Assembly (NCBI GenBank): GCA_041164825.1
Contig: JBEAOO010000038.1
Location: 1 to 46,840 of the forward strand
Length of the DNA: 46,840 bases
Reading direction: 5' to 3'
Source: JBEAOO01 sp041164825
Lineage (GTDB): Bacteria; Pseudomonadota; Gammaproteobacteria; Burkholderiales; Burkholderiaceae_C
Positions 8,259 through 15,858 of this stretch are shown in pieces. Each line of letters starts with the position of its first letter. Position 1 is the first letter of the stretch. A model generated the notes under the pieces. That model saw only the letters and a program-made list of their open reading frames with translations. It was not told the origin of the DNA and searched no databases. Made by a program: the position numbers and the translations under genes.

Positions 8259-9296
8259 GTGCGGTACAGGGACAGCAAAGAAAAAACCGCCGAGATCCTG
8301 CGCCTGGCACTGGCCGGCATGGGCCGCCAACCGGCCATCCTCAGCCCCATCACGTTCACCGTGTGGTACGAGCACGTGGCAGGCATCAACCCGCCGCTCT
8401 CTGACGACATCCAGCAACGCCTGCAGCAAACGCAGCCCATCGACGACGACGCCGTGCACACGCTCTACCGCCTGCACATTGCCGATCTCGACCCCAACGA
8501 GGCCGACCGCATCAGCAACGACTTTCAGCGCCTGATGAGCGAGATGGCCGACTCCGCCGCCCGCACCGGCCAAACCGCCGGCGCCTTCAGCGCGCAGCTC
8601 AGCGACCTCTCCACGGCCCTGGCCCCCGGTGCCACCAACGCCAACACCGCGCCGCTCTCGCACCACCTGGAGGCTGCGCGGCAAGGCACGGCGCAGATGA
8701 AGGACTCGGTGAAGGCCCTGCAAGACCAAGTCACCACCAACCGGCTCGAAATCAACCGTCTGCAGGCCGAGCTCAAGCGCGCGCTCGAAGAAGGCCTCAC
8801 CTGCCCGCTCTCCGGCGTGCTCAACCGCAAGGGCTTCAACCAAGAGCTGCAAACCCTGCTGCAAAGCGCACCCGGCGATGCCGGCACCCGCCCCTGCCTC
8901 GTGCTGCTCGACATCGACCACTTCAAAGCCGTCAACGACACCCACGGCCACCTCGTGGGCGACCGCGTCATTGAAGGCCTGGGGCTGATCCTCAAAAACG
9001 CTGCCGCCGAAGCCGGTGCCACCGCCGCACGCTACGGCGGCGAAGAATTTGCGCTGGTGATGCGCGTCCGCGGCCCGCAAGACGCGCTCGCCCTGGCCCA
9101 GCGCGTGTGCGAGCGCACCCGCGCGCTGCGCATCCGCCACCGCAGCACCCAAGCCGTGCTCACCACCATCACCGTCTCAGGCGGCGTGGCCATGCACCAG
9201 CCCGGCGAAGACGCCCAAGCCCTGATCGCCCGCGCCGACGCCGCCCTCTACCGCAGCAAACAAACCGGGCGCGACCGCGTGACCGTGGCGGCCTGA
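8259..9296 (+). CDS. GGDEF-domain diguanylate cyclase
   Basis: 345 residues from a GTG at 8259-8261, chosen for its GGAAGGGA Shine-Dalgarno and because conserved-looking sequence (RYRDSKEKTAEILRLAL) starts right there; upstream in-frame ATGs give a low-complexity extension. Residues 1 to about 130 are a helical N-terminal region I cannot name; 130-178 look like a coiled coil. The GGDEF domain spans about 180-345, with LLDIDHFKAVNDTHGH (metal-binding D218) and the active site GGEEF at 260-264. It should make c-di-GMP from two GTP. The inhibitory I-site (RxxD) is absent: the matching residues are E251 and A254. No TM segment, so cytoplasmic. It may connect to biofilm matrix control, given the EPS locus nearby, but that is inference. 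Confidence 0.9.
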   Translation: MRYRDSKEKTAEILRLALAGMGRQPAILSPITFTVWYEHVAGINPPLSDDIQQRLQQTQPIDDDAVHTLYRLHIADLDPNEADRISNDFQRLMSEMADSAARTGQTAGAFSAQLSDLSTALAPGATNANTAPLSHHLEAARQGTAQMKDSVKALQDQVTTNRLEINRLQAELKRALEEGLTCPLSGVLNRKGFNQELQTLLQSAPGDAGTRPCLVLLDIDHFKAVNDTHGHLVGDRVIEGLGLILKNAAAEAGATAARYGGEEFALVMRVRGPQDALALAQRVCERTRALRIRHRSTQAVLTTITVSGGVAMHQPGEDAQALIARADAALYRSKQTGRDRVTVAA

Positions 9297-9454
9297 GCCG
9301 CACTCGCGGCCGCAGCGCCCATGCAGTGCGGTTGACAGGCCCGCCACCCCCATGCAGGTGGTCCCGCCCCCGCAAACGCGGGCTGGGCGGGCTGAAAGGG
9401 TCTGGCTAGAGTTGAACCCAACAAAACACCGTTGGGCCCACCGAGGACGCCGCC

Positions 9455-9646
9455 ATGAGCCAGCACGAAGCCGCCGAAAAAATGCGCCAGCAACTCCTGA
9501 ACCTTCAGGCCGCGCTGTTTGACCTGCGTGACGAGTTGCTGCACATGGGCGACGCGTTTGAGCAACTCGCCATCGAGTCCGACGAGCCCGCCTCGCAAAC
9601 CGCCCGCGACGAAACCGCCGCGCTGCTCGCCCGCGTCAGCCGCTGA
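9455..9646 (+). CDS. Small hypothetical protein, helical
   Basis: 63 residues, acidic, predicted almost wholly helical with heptad-like leucines (MRQQLLNLQAALFDLRDELL). The ATG at 9455 is preceded by GAGGA. Codon use is GC-rich like the neighbours. It lies 158 bases after the GGDEF gene with no clear terminator between, so co-transcription is possible. I recognise no family. Confidence 0.55.
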   Translation: MSQHEAAEKMRQQLLNLQAALFDLRDELLHMGDAFEQLAIESDEPASQTARDETAALLARVSR

Positions 9647-10070
9647 GCTGAGCTGAACTGGGCTGAGCCGGGCTGAATGGCCCGGCACCGCGCCACCCAG
9701 GCGCACCGTTTGAAGTTGGCACCCCACAAGGGCGCCGACGGGGGGCCTTGACCCGTACGCCGGCGACCTCTCGGGCCGCACGGTAGCCCCCACCTTTTAT
9801 TCGCCTGCGAGCGCGCCGCAAGACCTGGGCGCAGCCCCGCCCCGGCTCGGTTTGAACCCTCTCCCCCTGGGAGAGGGCAGGGTGAGGGCTCGCGGCAGGG
9901 CTCGGTGGATGCCGGGCAGCCGCCGCTCGAATGCCCCCACCCCAACCCTCCCCCAGCGGGGGAGGGGGCCAACGCCAACGCCAGCGGCGGCGAGAGCCGA
10001 GAGCCGAGAGCCGAGCATCAGGCAGCGAAGGCGCCCTCGCCAGCGAGCAGCGGAGCCCGCGCACTGCCAC
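9647..10070. repeat. Gene-free interval with paired REP-like hairpins and short tandem repeats
   Basis: No convincing gene. 9645-9680 is an irregular run of CTGAGC/GGGCTGA-like units. Hairpin A at 9857-9877 is CCCTCTCCC-CCT-GGGAGAGGG followed by CAGGGTGAGGG. Hairpin B at 9946-9966 is CCCTCCCCC-AGC-GGGGGAGGG preceded by CCCCCACCCCAA. The two have opposite polarity, so they form a roughly 110-base inverted composite of the type common between genes in beta- and gammaproteobacteria. A 7-base tandem repeat (GAGAGCC, about 3.4 copies) lies at 9992-10015. Confidence 0.7.
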
Positions 10071-11312
10071 TCAGCGCCGCAACACCTTCTCCACCGGGTT
10101 CGGCCGCAGCCGAAACGCATCCGGCAAGCCCGAGCCCAGCAATGGCCGCAAATACATGCGGAAGGCATCGGTCACATCGGTGCCACTGGCGCTGATGAAT
10201 TCGTCCTCCATCACCCGCGTTTTGCCCGCCACCGCCGACAGCGGCAGCAGCACGTAGTCCACCGAATAAAAACCCGTGCGCTGGATGGCCACCGAGCCAC
10301 CGCGGCCGTTTGGCGCAAAGCCAAACTGCACCGCTTTTTCGCCCACCTCGCGCGCCTCGCGCTGGTCCACGTCCGACACGCAGCCCAAAAACGAGCGCTG
10401 CACATAACCCAGCGTGTCGCCGCGCACCCGCTTCAGGCCCAGCTTGGCCTTGATCTCTTCGCACAACAAATCCGCCAGCGCCCCGCTGCCCGAGAGCTGC
10501 ACATTGCCGTGCGCGTCATGCTCTAAATCTTTGGCCAGCTGCGCCAGCATCGGCCGCCCACTCGCGTCGTGAATGCCCTCAGACACCGCCACCACGCAGC
10601 GCCCATGGCGCTCCTGCGTGGCCTTCACATCCGCCAAAAAGCGCTCCAGCTCAAACACCCGCTCCGGCACGTAAATCAAATGCGGCCCGTCGTCGGGAAA
10701 CTTCTTGCCCAAGGCCGAGGCCGCCGTCAAAAACCCCGCGTGCCGGCCCATCACCACCGCCACATACACGCCCGGCAGCGCCGCGTTGTCGAGGTTGGCG
10801 CCCGCAAACGCCTGCGACACATAGCGCGCCGCCGACGGAAACCCCGGCGTGTGGTCGTTGCCCACCAGGTCGTTGTCAATCGTTTTGGGAATGTGGATGC
10901 AGCGCAGCGGATACCCCGCCGCCTGCGCCTGCTCACTCACGATGCGCACCGTGTCGGACGAATCGTTGCCGCCGATGTAGAAGAAGTGCCCAATCTCGTG
11001 CGCCTGCAGCACCTTGAAGATCTCCTGGCAATACGCCAAATCGGGCTTGTCACGCGTCGAGCCCAGCGCCGAGCCCGGCGTGCCCGCCACCAGCTCCAGG
11101 TTGTGGCTGGTCTCCTGGGTCAGGTCCACAAAGTCCTCGTTCACGATGCCGCGCACCCCATGCCGCGCGCCATACACCCGCCCCACGCCCGGCTGCCGCC
11201 GCGCCTCCAGCACCACGCCCACCAGCGATTGGTTGATCACCGCCGTGGGCCCGCCGCCCTGCGCCACCAAAATCTTGCCCAGCTTGCCGTCCGTCGAGGT
11301 GGTCGTCGTCAT
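10071..11312 (-). CDS. 6-phosphofructokinase, probably pyrophosphate-dependent
   Basis: 413 residues, longer than the roughly 320-residue ATP-PfkA. The N-terminal nucleotide/PPi loop is GGGPTAV (19-25). The site equivalent to the ATP enzyme's GGDGS is GGNDS (114-118), and the catalytic loop is PKTIDND (142-148), with MGRHAGFL further on. An acidic residue after the first GG-x (D117) together with the Lys of PKTIDND is the known signature of PPi-utilising PFKs, since the Asp side chain blocks the ATP alpha-phosphate. The Asn at 116, where Asp is usual, is a clade-specific variation. It would interconvert fructose-6-P and fructose-1,6-bisP in the cytoplasm, reversibly if PPi-linked. Donor preference is inferred, not shown. 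Confidence 0.85.
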   Translation of the reverse strand: MTTTTSTDGKLGKILVAQGGGPTAVINQSLVGVVLEARRQPGVGRVYGARHGVRGIVNEDFVDLTQETSHNLELVAGTPGSALGSTRDKPDLAYCQEIFKVLQAHEIGHFFYIGGNDSSDTVRIVSEQAQAAGYPLRCIHIPKTIDNDLVGNDHTPGFPSAARYVSQAFAGANLDNAALPGVYVAVVMGRHAGFLTAASALGKKFPDDGPHLIYVPERVFELERFLADVKATQERHGRCVVAVSEGIHDASGRPMLAQLAKDLEHDAHGNVQLSGSGALADLLCEEIKAKLGLKRVRGDTLGYVQRSFLGCVSDVDQREAREVGEKAVQFGFAPNGRGGSVAIQRTGFYSVDYVLLPLSAVAGKTRVMEDEFISASGTDVTDAFRMYLRPLLGSGLPDAFRLRPNPVEKVLRR

Positions 11313-11431
11313 CGCTGTTTGCCCTTTTCAATTGCTGCTGTTGAAGCCGCAGTCAGCCTAACTTGAGCACAGCCGCGCGGGCATGGGGTTTTGCAGGGGA
11401 GAGCGGCCGATGCCGGGCAATTCAATCGCGC

Positions 11432-11456
11432 AAAAAAAGGCCCGCCGTAGCGGGCC
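11432..11456 (-). terminator. Rho-independent terminator of the Panacea/TM gene pair
   Basis: The minus strand reads GGCCCGC-TACG-GCGGGCC followed by seven T residues. A 7-bp GC stem with a T7 tract, 8 bases beyond the stop at 11465. Confidence 0.9.
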
Positions 11457-11464
11457 GTACATGC

Positions 11465-11920
11465 TCAGTCGCACACCTTGTCCACGACCTTTTCAATCAT
11501 CTTGCCAAGGGCCTCATGAACCGATTTGGGCAGTTCAGTGGTTTGGCTGGGTGATGTCACTTTCAAGATCGCGATCAAAAGCACTGTTGGAACGGTGAAC
11601 AAAGCAAGCAGCACAGCTACAACGATGTGCCACATGCTTGCATCGATTGGGGGGTGCGCGGGGAAAACGCCCAGAAACAACGCAATGGCGCCCAGCCCAG
11701 CCAGATACAAAACAGCTGCAAAGGTGACTCCACCATATGCTGCCAAGCGCCTGACATTGTGGCTTTGGGAGCCGTCTTTCTCGATCTGCTTTCGCTCGTC
11801 ACGTTCACGCCCAAACGGCCAGCGCTTCGTAGATGGGGCGGCGACAGGCGGGACAATCTGAGCTGCGCCTGCTGCAGCGGCCGGCACATGAATTCCGGCC
11901 AAGCCAGGATCAGTTGCCAT
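11465..11920 (-). CDS. Two-TM membrane protein paired with a Panacea-domain gene (putative toxin)
   Basis: 151 residues from the ATG at 11918-11920. Residues 1-50 are soluble and Pro/Ala-rich, followed by a charged stretch (GRERDERKQIEKDG). Two hydrophobic segments follow, roughly 64-88 and 96-118 (containing VTFAAVLYLAGLGAIALFLG and IVVAVLLALFTVPTVLLIAI), and then a cytoplasmic amphipathic tail (HEALGKMIEKVVDKV). The start overlaps the stop of the upstream Panacea gene by 11 bases, so translation is coupled, and both share one terminator. Panacea domains are known to act as antitoxins to unrelated toxins, some of them membrane-active, so a toxin role is plausible. There is no direct motif for toxicity; a plain membrane protein remains possible. 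Confidence 0.6.
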   Translation of the reverse strand: MATDPGLAGIHVPAAAAGAAQIVPPVAAPSTKRWPFGRERDERKQIEKDGSQSHNVRRLAAYGGVTFAAVLYLAGLGAIALFLGVFPAHPPIDASMWHIVVAVLLALFTVPTVLLIAILKVTSPSQTTELPKSVHEALGKMIEKVVDKVCD

Positions 11921-12395
11921 TCTGGAGTTGGGGCCTGTAGTAGTCGCGCACGATGTCGTCTTGAAGCCATCCCGCATGCGACTGACGCGCCTGCTCCCAA
12001 GGGCCCCCGGCCTCATGGGTCAGCGCCGAAAGCTGAAGCGCGGAGAACCCGCTGTACCGATCCCAAACCTGATCCAGCAGCCCCCAAAACGCGCTGTCGG
12101 TCAACACAGGAATCATGGCCTGACGCTCTCCCGTTTCAGCGCTCATCTGCATCAGGTAAGCATCAATGTCGCGCGAACCGAAGCTCTTCAACTCGTGGTA
12201 GAGGGAGTCAAAAACAGGCCCATAAGTCCAAGCCTGCGGCTGCTCATCCACGTAGCTCGCCTCAGAAGAGGCCAGGCTCCATGCATGCATGAAGAAAACC
12301 AACTTCTGCAGCTTCATGTGGGACACCTGGGCACCGCTTCGCCGCGCCTTGTACAAAAAGGCGTTTGCGACGAGGCTGGGGCTGTAGCGTGCCAT
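11910..12395 (-). CDS. Panacea-domain (SocA/GepA-like, DUF4065) protein, putative antitoxin
   Basis: 161 residues. The domain signature is clear: VANAFLYKARRSG near the start, MKLQKLVFFMHAWSL (27-41), then a WTYGPVFDSLYHELKSFG block (56-73), and further on LSALTHEAGGPWEQAR. Panacea proteins include the adaptor SocA and the antitoxins of PanAT toxin-antitoxin pairs, where they bind and neutralise the toxin directly. It is first in a two-gene unit with the TM protein, overlapping it by 11 bases, the usual antitoxin-first order. The gene starts at the ATG 12393-12395 with no strong Shine-Dalgarno. Confidence 0.85.
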   Translation of the reverse strand: MARYSPSLVANAFLYKARRSGAQVSHMKLQKLVFFMHAWSLASSEASYVDEQPQAWTYGPVFDSLYHELKSFGSRDIDAYLMQMSAETGERQAMIPVLTDSAFWGLLDQVWDRYSGFSALQLSALTHEAGGPWEQARQSHAGWLQDDIVRDYYRPQLQNGN

Positions 12396-12730
12396 GGGTC
12401 GAATTATGAGACGTAAGCCTGCAATTTAAATGGGCAGTGTGGCAACCGCAACTTTGGACTGAAGTGGAGCAGGCACCCAGCAACAGAGATTGGCTGTATG
12501 CAATCACAGTAGTCATCCGCCCCCACTTGTGCAAGTGCAGTTGTGTAACTGCCCCCCAGCAACAACAGCAAATCCCCCAGTCGGCGGACTGCGACAGACC
12601 TGCAAGTCGGTGACTGACCTTGTCAACGCCCCCATCGGCCCCACAGTTAAGCCCCAGCGGCCGCCCGGCCTCGGGCCATGCACCTTTGCGGGCAACCGCG
12701 GTTCAACGCCTCATCCAGGAGACCAACGCC
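12396..12730. other. Intergenic region between the Panacea unit and the YkvA gene
   Basis: 335 bases, locally lower in GC than the surroundings at 12400-12560. I see no credible gene. It must hold the divergent promoters: on the minus strand CATAAT lies about 15 bases before the Panacea start and could be a -10 box. A small palindrome CACTTG-TG-CAAGTG is at 12524-12537. Confidence 0.5.
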
Positions 12731-13066
12731 ATGTGGAAACGAATCACCACCCTCTGGGTGCTGCTGCGCAGCGACGCCAAGATCCTGTGGTTTGCCCTGC
12801 TCCACCCCGAGGCCCCCGGCTGGCTCAAGGCCGGCACGGCCGGGGTGGTGCTCTACCTGCTCTCGCCGATTGATTTCATCCCCGACTTCATCCCCGTGCT
12901 CGGCGTCGTCGACGACATCATCTTGGTGCCCGCCGCCATCCGCTGGCTGCTGCGCCAGCTGCCCGCCCACATCCGCAGCCACGCCGAGCGGCGGGCCAAC
13001 GGGCAGCCGGGTGACACCGGCCCTGCCAAAAAACAGGCCTCGGTGGTGATCGACGAGGTGCGCTGA
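12731..13066 (+). CDS. YkvA-family (DUF1232) small membrane protein
   Basis: 111 residues from an ATG preceded by AGGAG. The DUF1232 core is obvious: GVVLYLLSPIDFIPDFIPVLG followed by VVDDIILVPAAIRWLLRQLP, giving two short hydrophobic segments around the conserved SPIDxIPDxIPxxGxxDD. The biochemical role of the family is unknown. The C-terminal tail is polar and probably cytoplasmic. It stands alone with a non-coding interval and a terminator-like hairpin about 240 bases downstream. Confidence 0.88.
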   Translation: MWKRITTLWVLLRSDAKILWFALLHPEAPGWLKAGTAGVVLYLLSPIDFIPDFIPVLGVVDDIILVPAAIRWLLRQLPAHIRSHAERRANGQPGDTGPAKKQASVVIDEVR

Positions 13067-13302
13067 GCCGAGCGCTGCTCGGGCGACGACTGCACAACCG
13101 CGCGCTTCGCCGGTTTTATCCATTCCTATCTGGAAAAAGATAATTCATCAGCGGGCGGTGTCGCCAACGTGCACCGCCGGCCACTGGCCGCCCAAGCCCT
13201 CGCAAGGGCAACTGCAGTTGAGCAACGACTGAGCGGCTGAGAGCCACACCCCGCCCGGCGCATTCACCAAGCTCACGCAAGCCAGAGCCACAAAACACCA
13301 CC

Positions 13303-13338
13303 AGCGCGCACCCTTCATTCGAGGGGTGCGCGCTTTTT
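13303..13338 (+). terminator. Rho-independent terminator, distant from any upstream stop
   Basis: AGCGCGCACCC, a 10-base loop, GGGTGCGCGCT, with a TTTTT run (13334-13338). An 11-bp perfect stem. It lies about 240 bases after the YkvA stop and before the gmd promoter. The gap 13067-13302 has no credible gene, so it is either a long 3' UTR or the terminator of a small RNA. On the minus strand there is no T-run. Confidence 0.85.
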
Positions 13339-13487
13339 CTCGTACCGGCGGTGAAACATGCGGCAGCGCATACCATGCAAGGGTCTGCCCTAATACAAAA
13401 ACAGCGCTTCAAAAAGCGCCACGGTGCGGGCAAAGGGAGGACCAACACGCGCCCGCAGGCGCCCCGGCCACCGCCACCGCGGCAGGC

Positions 13488-13504
13488 CGGGCACTTCCTT
13501 TGCT
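13488..13504 (+). promoter_or_regulatory. Sigma-54 (-24/-12) promoter for the gmd operon
   Basis: CGGGCACTTCCTTTGCT: GG at 13490-13491, exactly ten bases, then GC at 13502-13503. It matches GGCAC and TTGCT of the RpoN consensus TGGCAC-N5-TTGCW. The predicted start is near 13514, giving a 5' UTR of about 40 bases to the gmd ATG. One of three such elements in this locus. The window encodes no RpoN or RpoN-activator. Confidence 0.68.
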
Positions 13505-13553
13505 AGTGTCCTTGGCGCGCCCCCTTTCAACGCAAAGCCAAGTCGACACACCC

Positions 13554-14705
13554 ATGAGCACCACCACCACCGCACTCAACGGCAAAGTTGCCCTCATCAC
13601 CGGCGTCACCGGCCAAGACGGCGCCTACCTGGCGGAGTTCCTGCTCAAAAAGGGTTACGAGGTCCACGGCATCAAGCGTCGTTCGTCGCTGTTCAACACC
13701 GACCGCATCGACCACCTCTACCAAGACCCCCACGTCGACAACCGCCAGTTCACCCTGCACTACGGTGACCTGACGGACTCCACCTCGCTCGTGCGCATCA
13801 TCCAAAAGGTGCAGCCCGACGAGATCTACAACCTCGCCGCCCAGAGCCACGTGGCCGTGAGCTTCGAGGAGCCCGAGTACACCGCCAACTGCGACGGCAT
13901 TGGTGCCCTGCGCATCCTGGAAGCCATTCGCATCCTCGGCTTGGCCAAAAAAACCCGCTTCTACCAAGCCTCTACGTCGGAGCTCTACGGCTTGGTACAA
14001 GAGATCCCCCAGCGCGAAACCACCCCGTTTTACCCACGCAGCCCCTACGCCGTGGCCAAGATGTACGCCTACTGGATCACGGTGAACTACCGCGAGGCCT
14101 ATGGCATGTATGCCTGCAACGGCGTGCTGTTCAACCACGAGAGCCCGCTGCGCGGCGAAACCTTTGTGACCCGCAAGATCACGCGCGCCATCAGCCGCAT
14201 CGCGCTCGGCCTGCAAGACTGCCTGTACCTGGGCAACATGAGCGCCCTGCGCGACTGGGGTCACGCCAAGGACTACATCGAGATGCAGTGGATGATGCTG
14301 CAGCAAGACCACGCCGAAGACTTCGTGATCGCCACCGGCGTGCAATACAGCGTGCGCCAGTTTGTAGAGTTCGCGGCCAAAGAGCTGGGCATCACCATCA
14401 CCTTCAGCGGCGAAGAAGCAGCCGAGATCGGCACCGTCACCGCCATCAACCCGGTGAACGGCGAATACAAGGCCAAGTGCAAGGTGGGCGACGTCATCGT
14501 CAAGGTCGACCCGCGCTACTACCGCCCCACCGAAGTCGAAACCTTGCTGGGCGACCCCGCCAAGGCCAAGGCCAAGCTAGGCTGGACCCCCAAGATCACC
14601 CTGCCCGAGCTGGTGAAAGAAATGGTGGAGGCGGACTACGCCACCGCGCGCAAAGACAGCTTGGTGAAGCTGGCGGGCTTCCAGGCATACGACCACCACG
14701 AGTAA
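13554..14705 (+). CDS. gmd: GDP-mannose 4,6-dehydratase
   Basis: 383 residues, an extended SDR. The Rossmann motif TGVTGQDG is at 16-23, the catalytic triad elements are T141/S142/E143 (ASTSELYG) and Y165-x3-K169 (SPYAVAKM), matching T132, E134, Y156, K160 of E. coli Gmd. It also has the RRSSLFNTDRIDHLY segment that shapes the cofactor/tetramer interface. It converts GDP-D-mannose to GDP-4-keto-6-deoxymannose in the cytoplasm, the first step to GDP-L-fucose. It is the first gene of the plus-strand EPS operon, starting about 40 bases after a sigma-54 promoter. The ATG at 13554 matches the family start with a short Thr-rich lead. Confidence 0.95.
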   Translation: MSTTTTALNGKVALITGVTGQDGAYLAEFLLKKGYEVHGIKRRSSLFNTDRIDHLYQDPHVDNRQFTLHYGDLTDSTSLVRIIQKVQPDEIYNLAAQSHVAVSFEEPEYTANCDGIGALRILEAIRILGLAKKTRFYQASTSELYGLVQEIPQRETTPFYPRSPYAVAKMYAYWITVNYREAYGMYACNGVLFNHESPLRGETFVTRKITRAISRIALGLQDCLYLGNMSALRDWGHAKDYIEMQWMMLQQDHAEDFVIATGVQYSVRQFVEFAAKELGITITFSGEEAAEIGTVTAINPVNGEYKAKCKVGDVIVKVDPRYYRPTEVETLLGDPAKAKAKLGWTPKITLPELVKEMVEADYATARKDSLVKLAGFQAYDHHE

Positions 14706-14787
14706 GCCGCGCCAGACCCCGGGGCCCGCCGCACGCATCAGCCGTTGCAGCGCCCCGGCCAGCCACACCGCCAAAGAGGCCCCGCCC

Positions 14788-15834
14788 ATGAGCAGCAACA
14801 CCATCACTCCGGCCGCCTCTGCGGCCACCGCATCGGCCGCCGCCCAGGCCGCCGAGTTCAACCCCGCCGAGCACCTGCACCCCGAGGGTGCACCCGCCAA
14901 GTCGGCCCCCATCCTCATCGCCGGCGCCCGCGGCATGGTGGGCAGCGCCCTGGTGCGCCGCCTGCAGGCCGGCGGCTACACCAACGTGTTGGCCCCCGCC
15001 CGCTCCGAGCTCGATTTGATGGATACCGCCGCCGTGCACGCCTACCTGGCACAGCACCAGCCGGCCTACATCTTCATCGCAGCCGCCAAGGTGGGCGGCA
15101 TCCAGGCCAACAACACCTACCGTGGCGAGTTTCTGTACCAGAACCTCACCATTCAAAACAACCTCATCCACGGCGCCCACCTGGCTGGCGTGCAGCGGCT
15201 GATGTTCTTGGGCTCCAGCTGTATCTACCCGCGCGATTGCCCGCAGCCCATCAAAGAAGAGTATTTGCTCACCGGCCCGCTCGAGCCCACCAACGAGCCC
15301 TACGCCATTGCCAAGATCGCCGGCATCAAGCTCGCCGAGGCCTACAACGCGCAGTACGGCCGCCAGTACATCAGCGTCATGCCCACCAACCTATATGGGC
15401 CCAACGACAACTACGACCTCAAAAACAGCCACGTGCTGCCCGCCCTGATTCGCAAAGCCCACGAGGCCAAACTGCGCGGCGACAGCGAATACGTGGTGTG
15501 GGGCAGCGGCACGCCGATGCGCGAGTTCCTCTATGTGGACGACCTGGCCGATGCCTGCGTGCACCTGATGGAAACCGGCTACACCGGGCCACTGGTCAAC
15601 ATTGGCACAGGCGAGGACGTGACGATTCGCGAACTGGCGGAGACAGTGATGAAGGTGGTGGGCTTCACCGGCAAGATCGTGTTTGATTCGAGCAAGCCGG
15701 ATGGGACGCCGAGAAAACTGTTGAACGTAAATCGTTTATCGCAACTCGGCTGGCGAAGATTTGTGGTCCTGAATGAAGGTATTAGTTCAGCGTACAAAAT
15801 CGCGCCCTTCCATTCGACGCAGCCAGAGCGATAA
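14788..15834 (+). CDS. fcl: GDP-L-fucose synthase
   Basis: 348 residues. The catalytic layout is that of the epimerase/reductase WcaG: GARGMVG (46-52), SSCIYP (143-148), Y172-x3-K176, NLYGPNDNYD and REFLYVDDLADA. It makes GDP-L-fucose from the Gmd product. Two oddities: residues 1-40 are an Ala-rich extension before the usual start, and the last 35 or so residues (from LLNVNRLSQLGWRR) leave the usual family ending, exactly where base composition falls from GC-rich to AT-richer. That suggests a recombination boundary inside the 3' end. The conserved catalytic part is intact. It is 24 bases from wzx. Confidence 0.93.
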   Translation: MSSNTITPAASAATASAAAQAAEFNPAEHLHPEGAPAKSAPILIAGARGMVGSALVRRLQAGGYTNVLAPARSELDLMDTAAVHAYLAQHQPAYIFIAAAKVGGIQANNTYRGEFLYQNLTIQNNLIHGAHLAGVQRLMFLGSSCIYPRDCPQPIKEEYLLTGPLEPTNEPYAIAKIAGIKLAEAYNAQYGRQYISVMPTNLYGPNDNYDLKNSHVLPALIRKAHEAKLRGDSEYVVWGSGTPMREFLYVDDLADACVHLMETGYTGPLVNIGTGEDVTIRELAETVMKVVGFTGKIVFDSSKPDGTPRKLLNVNRLSQLGWRRFVVLNEGISSAYKIAPFHSTQPER

Positions 15835-15858
15835 CAAAATATTGAATCGCACAAACAT

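Noticed and set aside
13116..13448. 110-residue minus-strand frame in the gap before gmd
   Set aside because: It runs through the intrinsic terminator at 13303-13338, has no motif and lacks a ribosome site.
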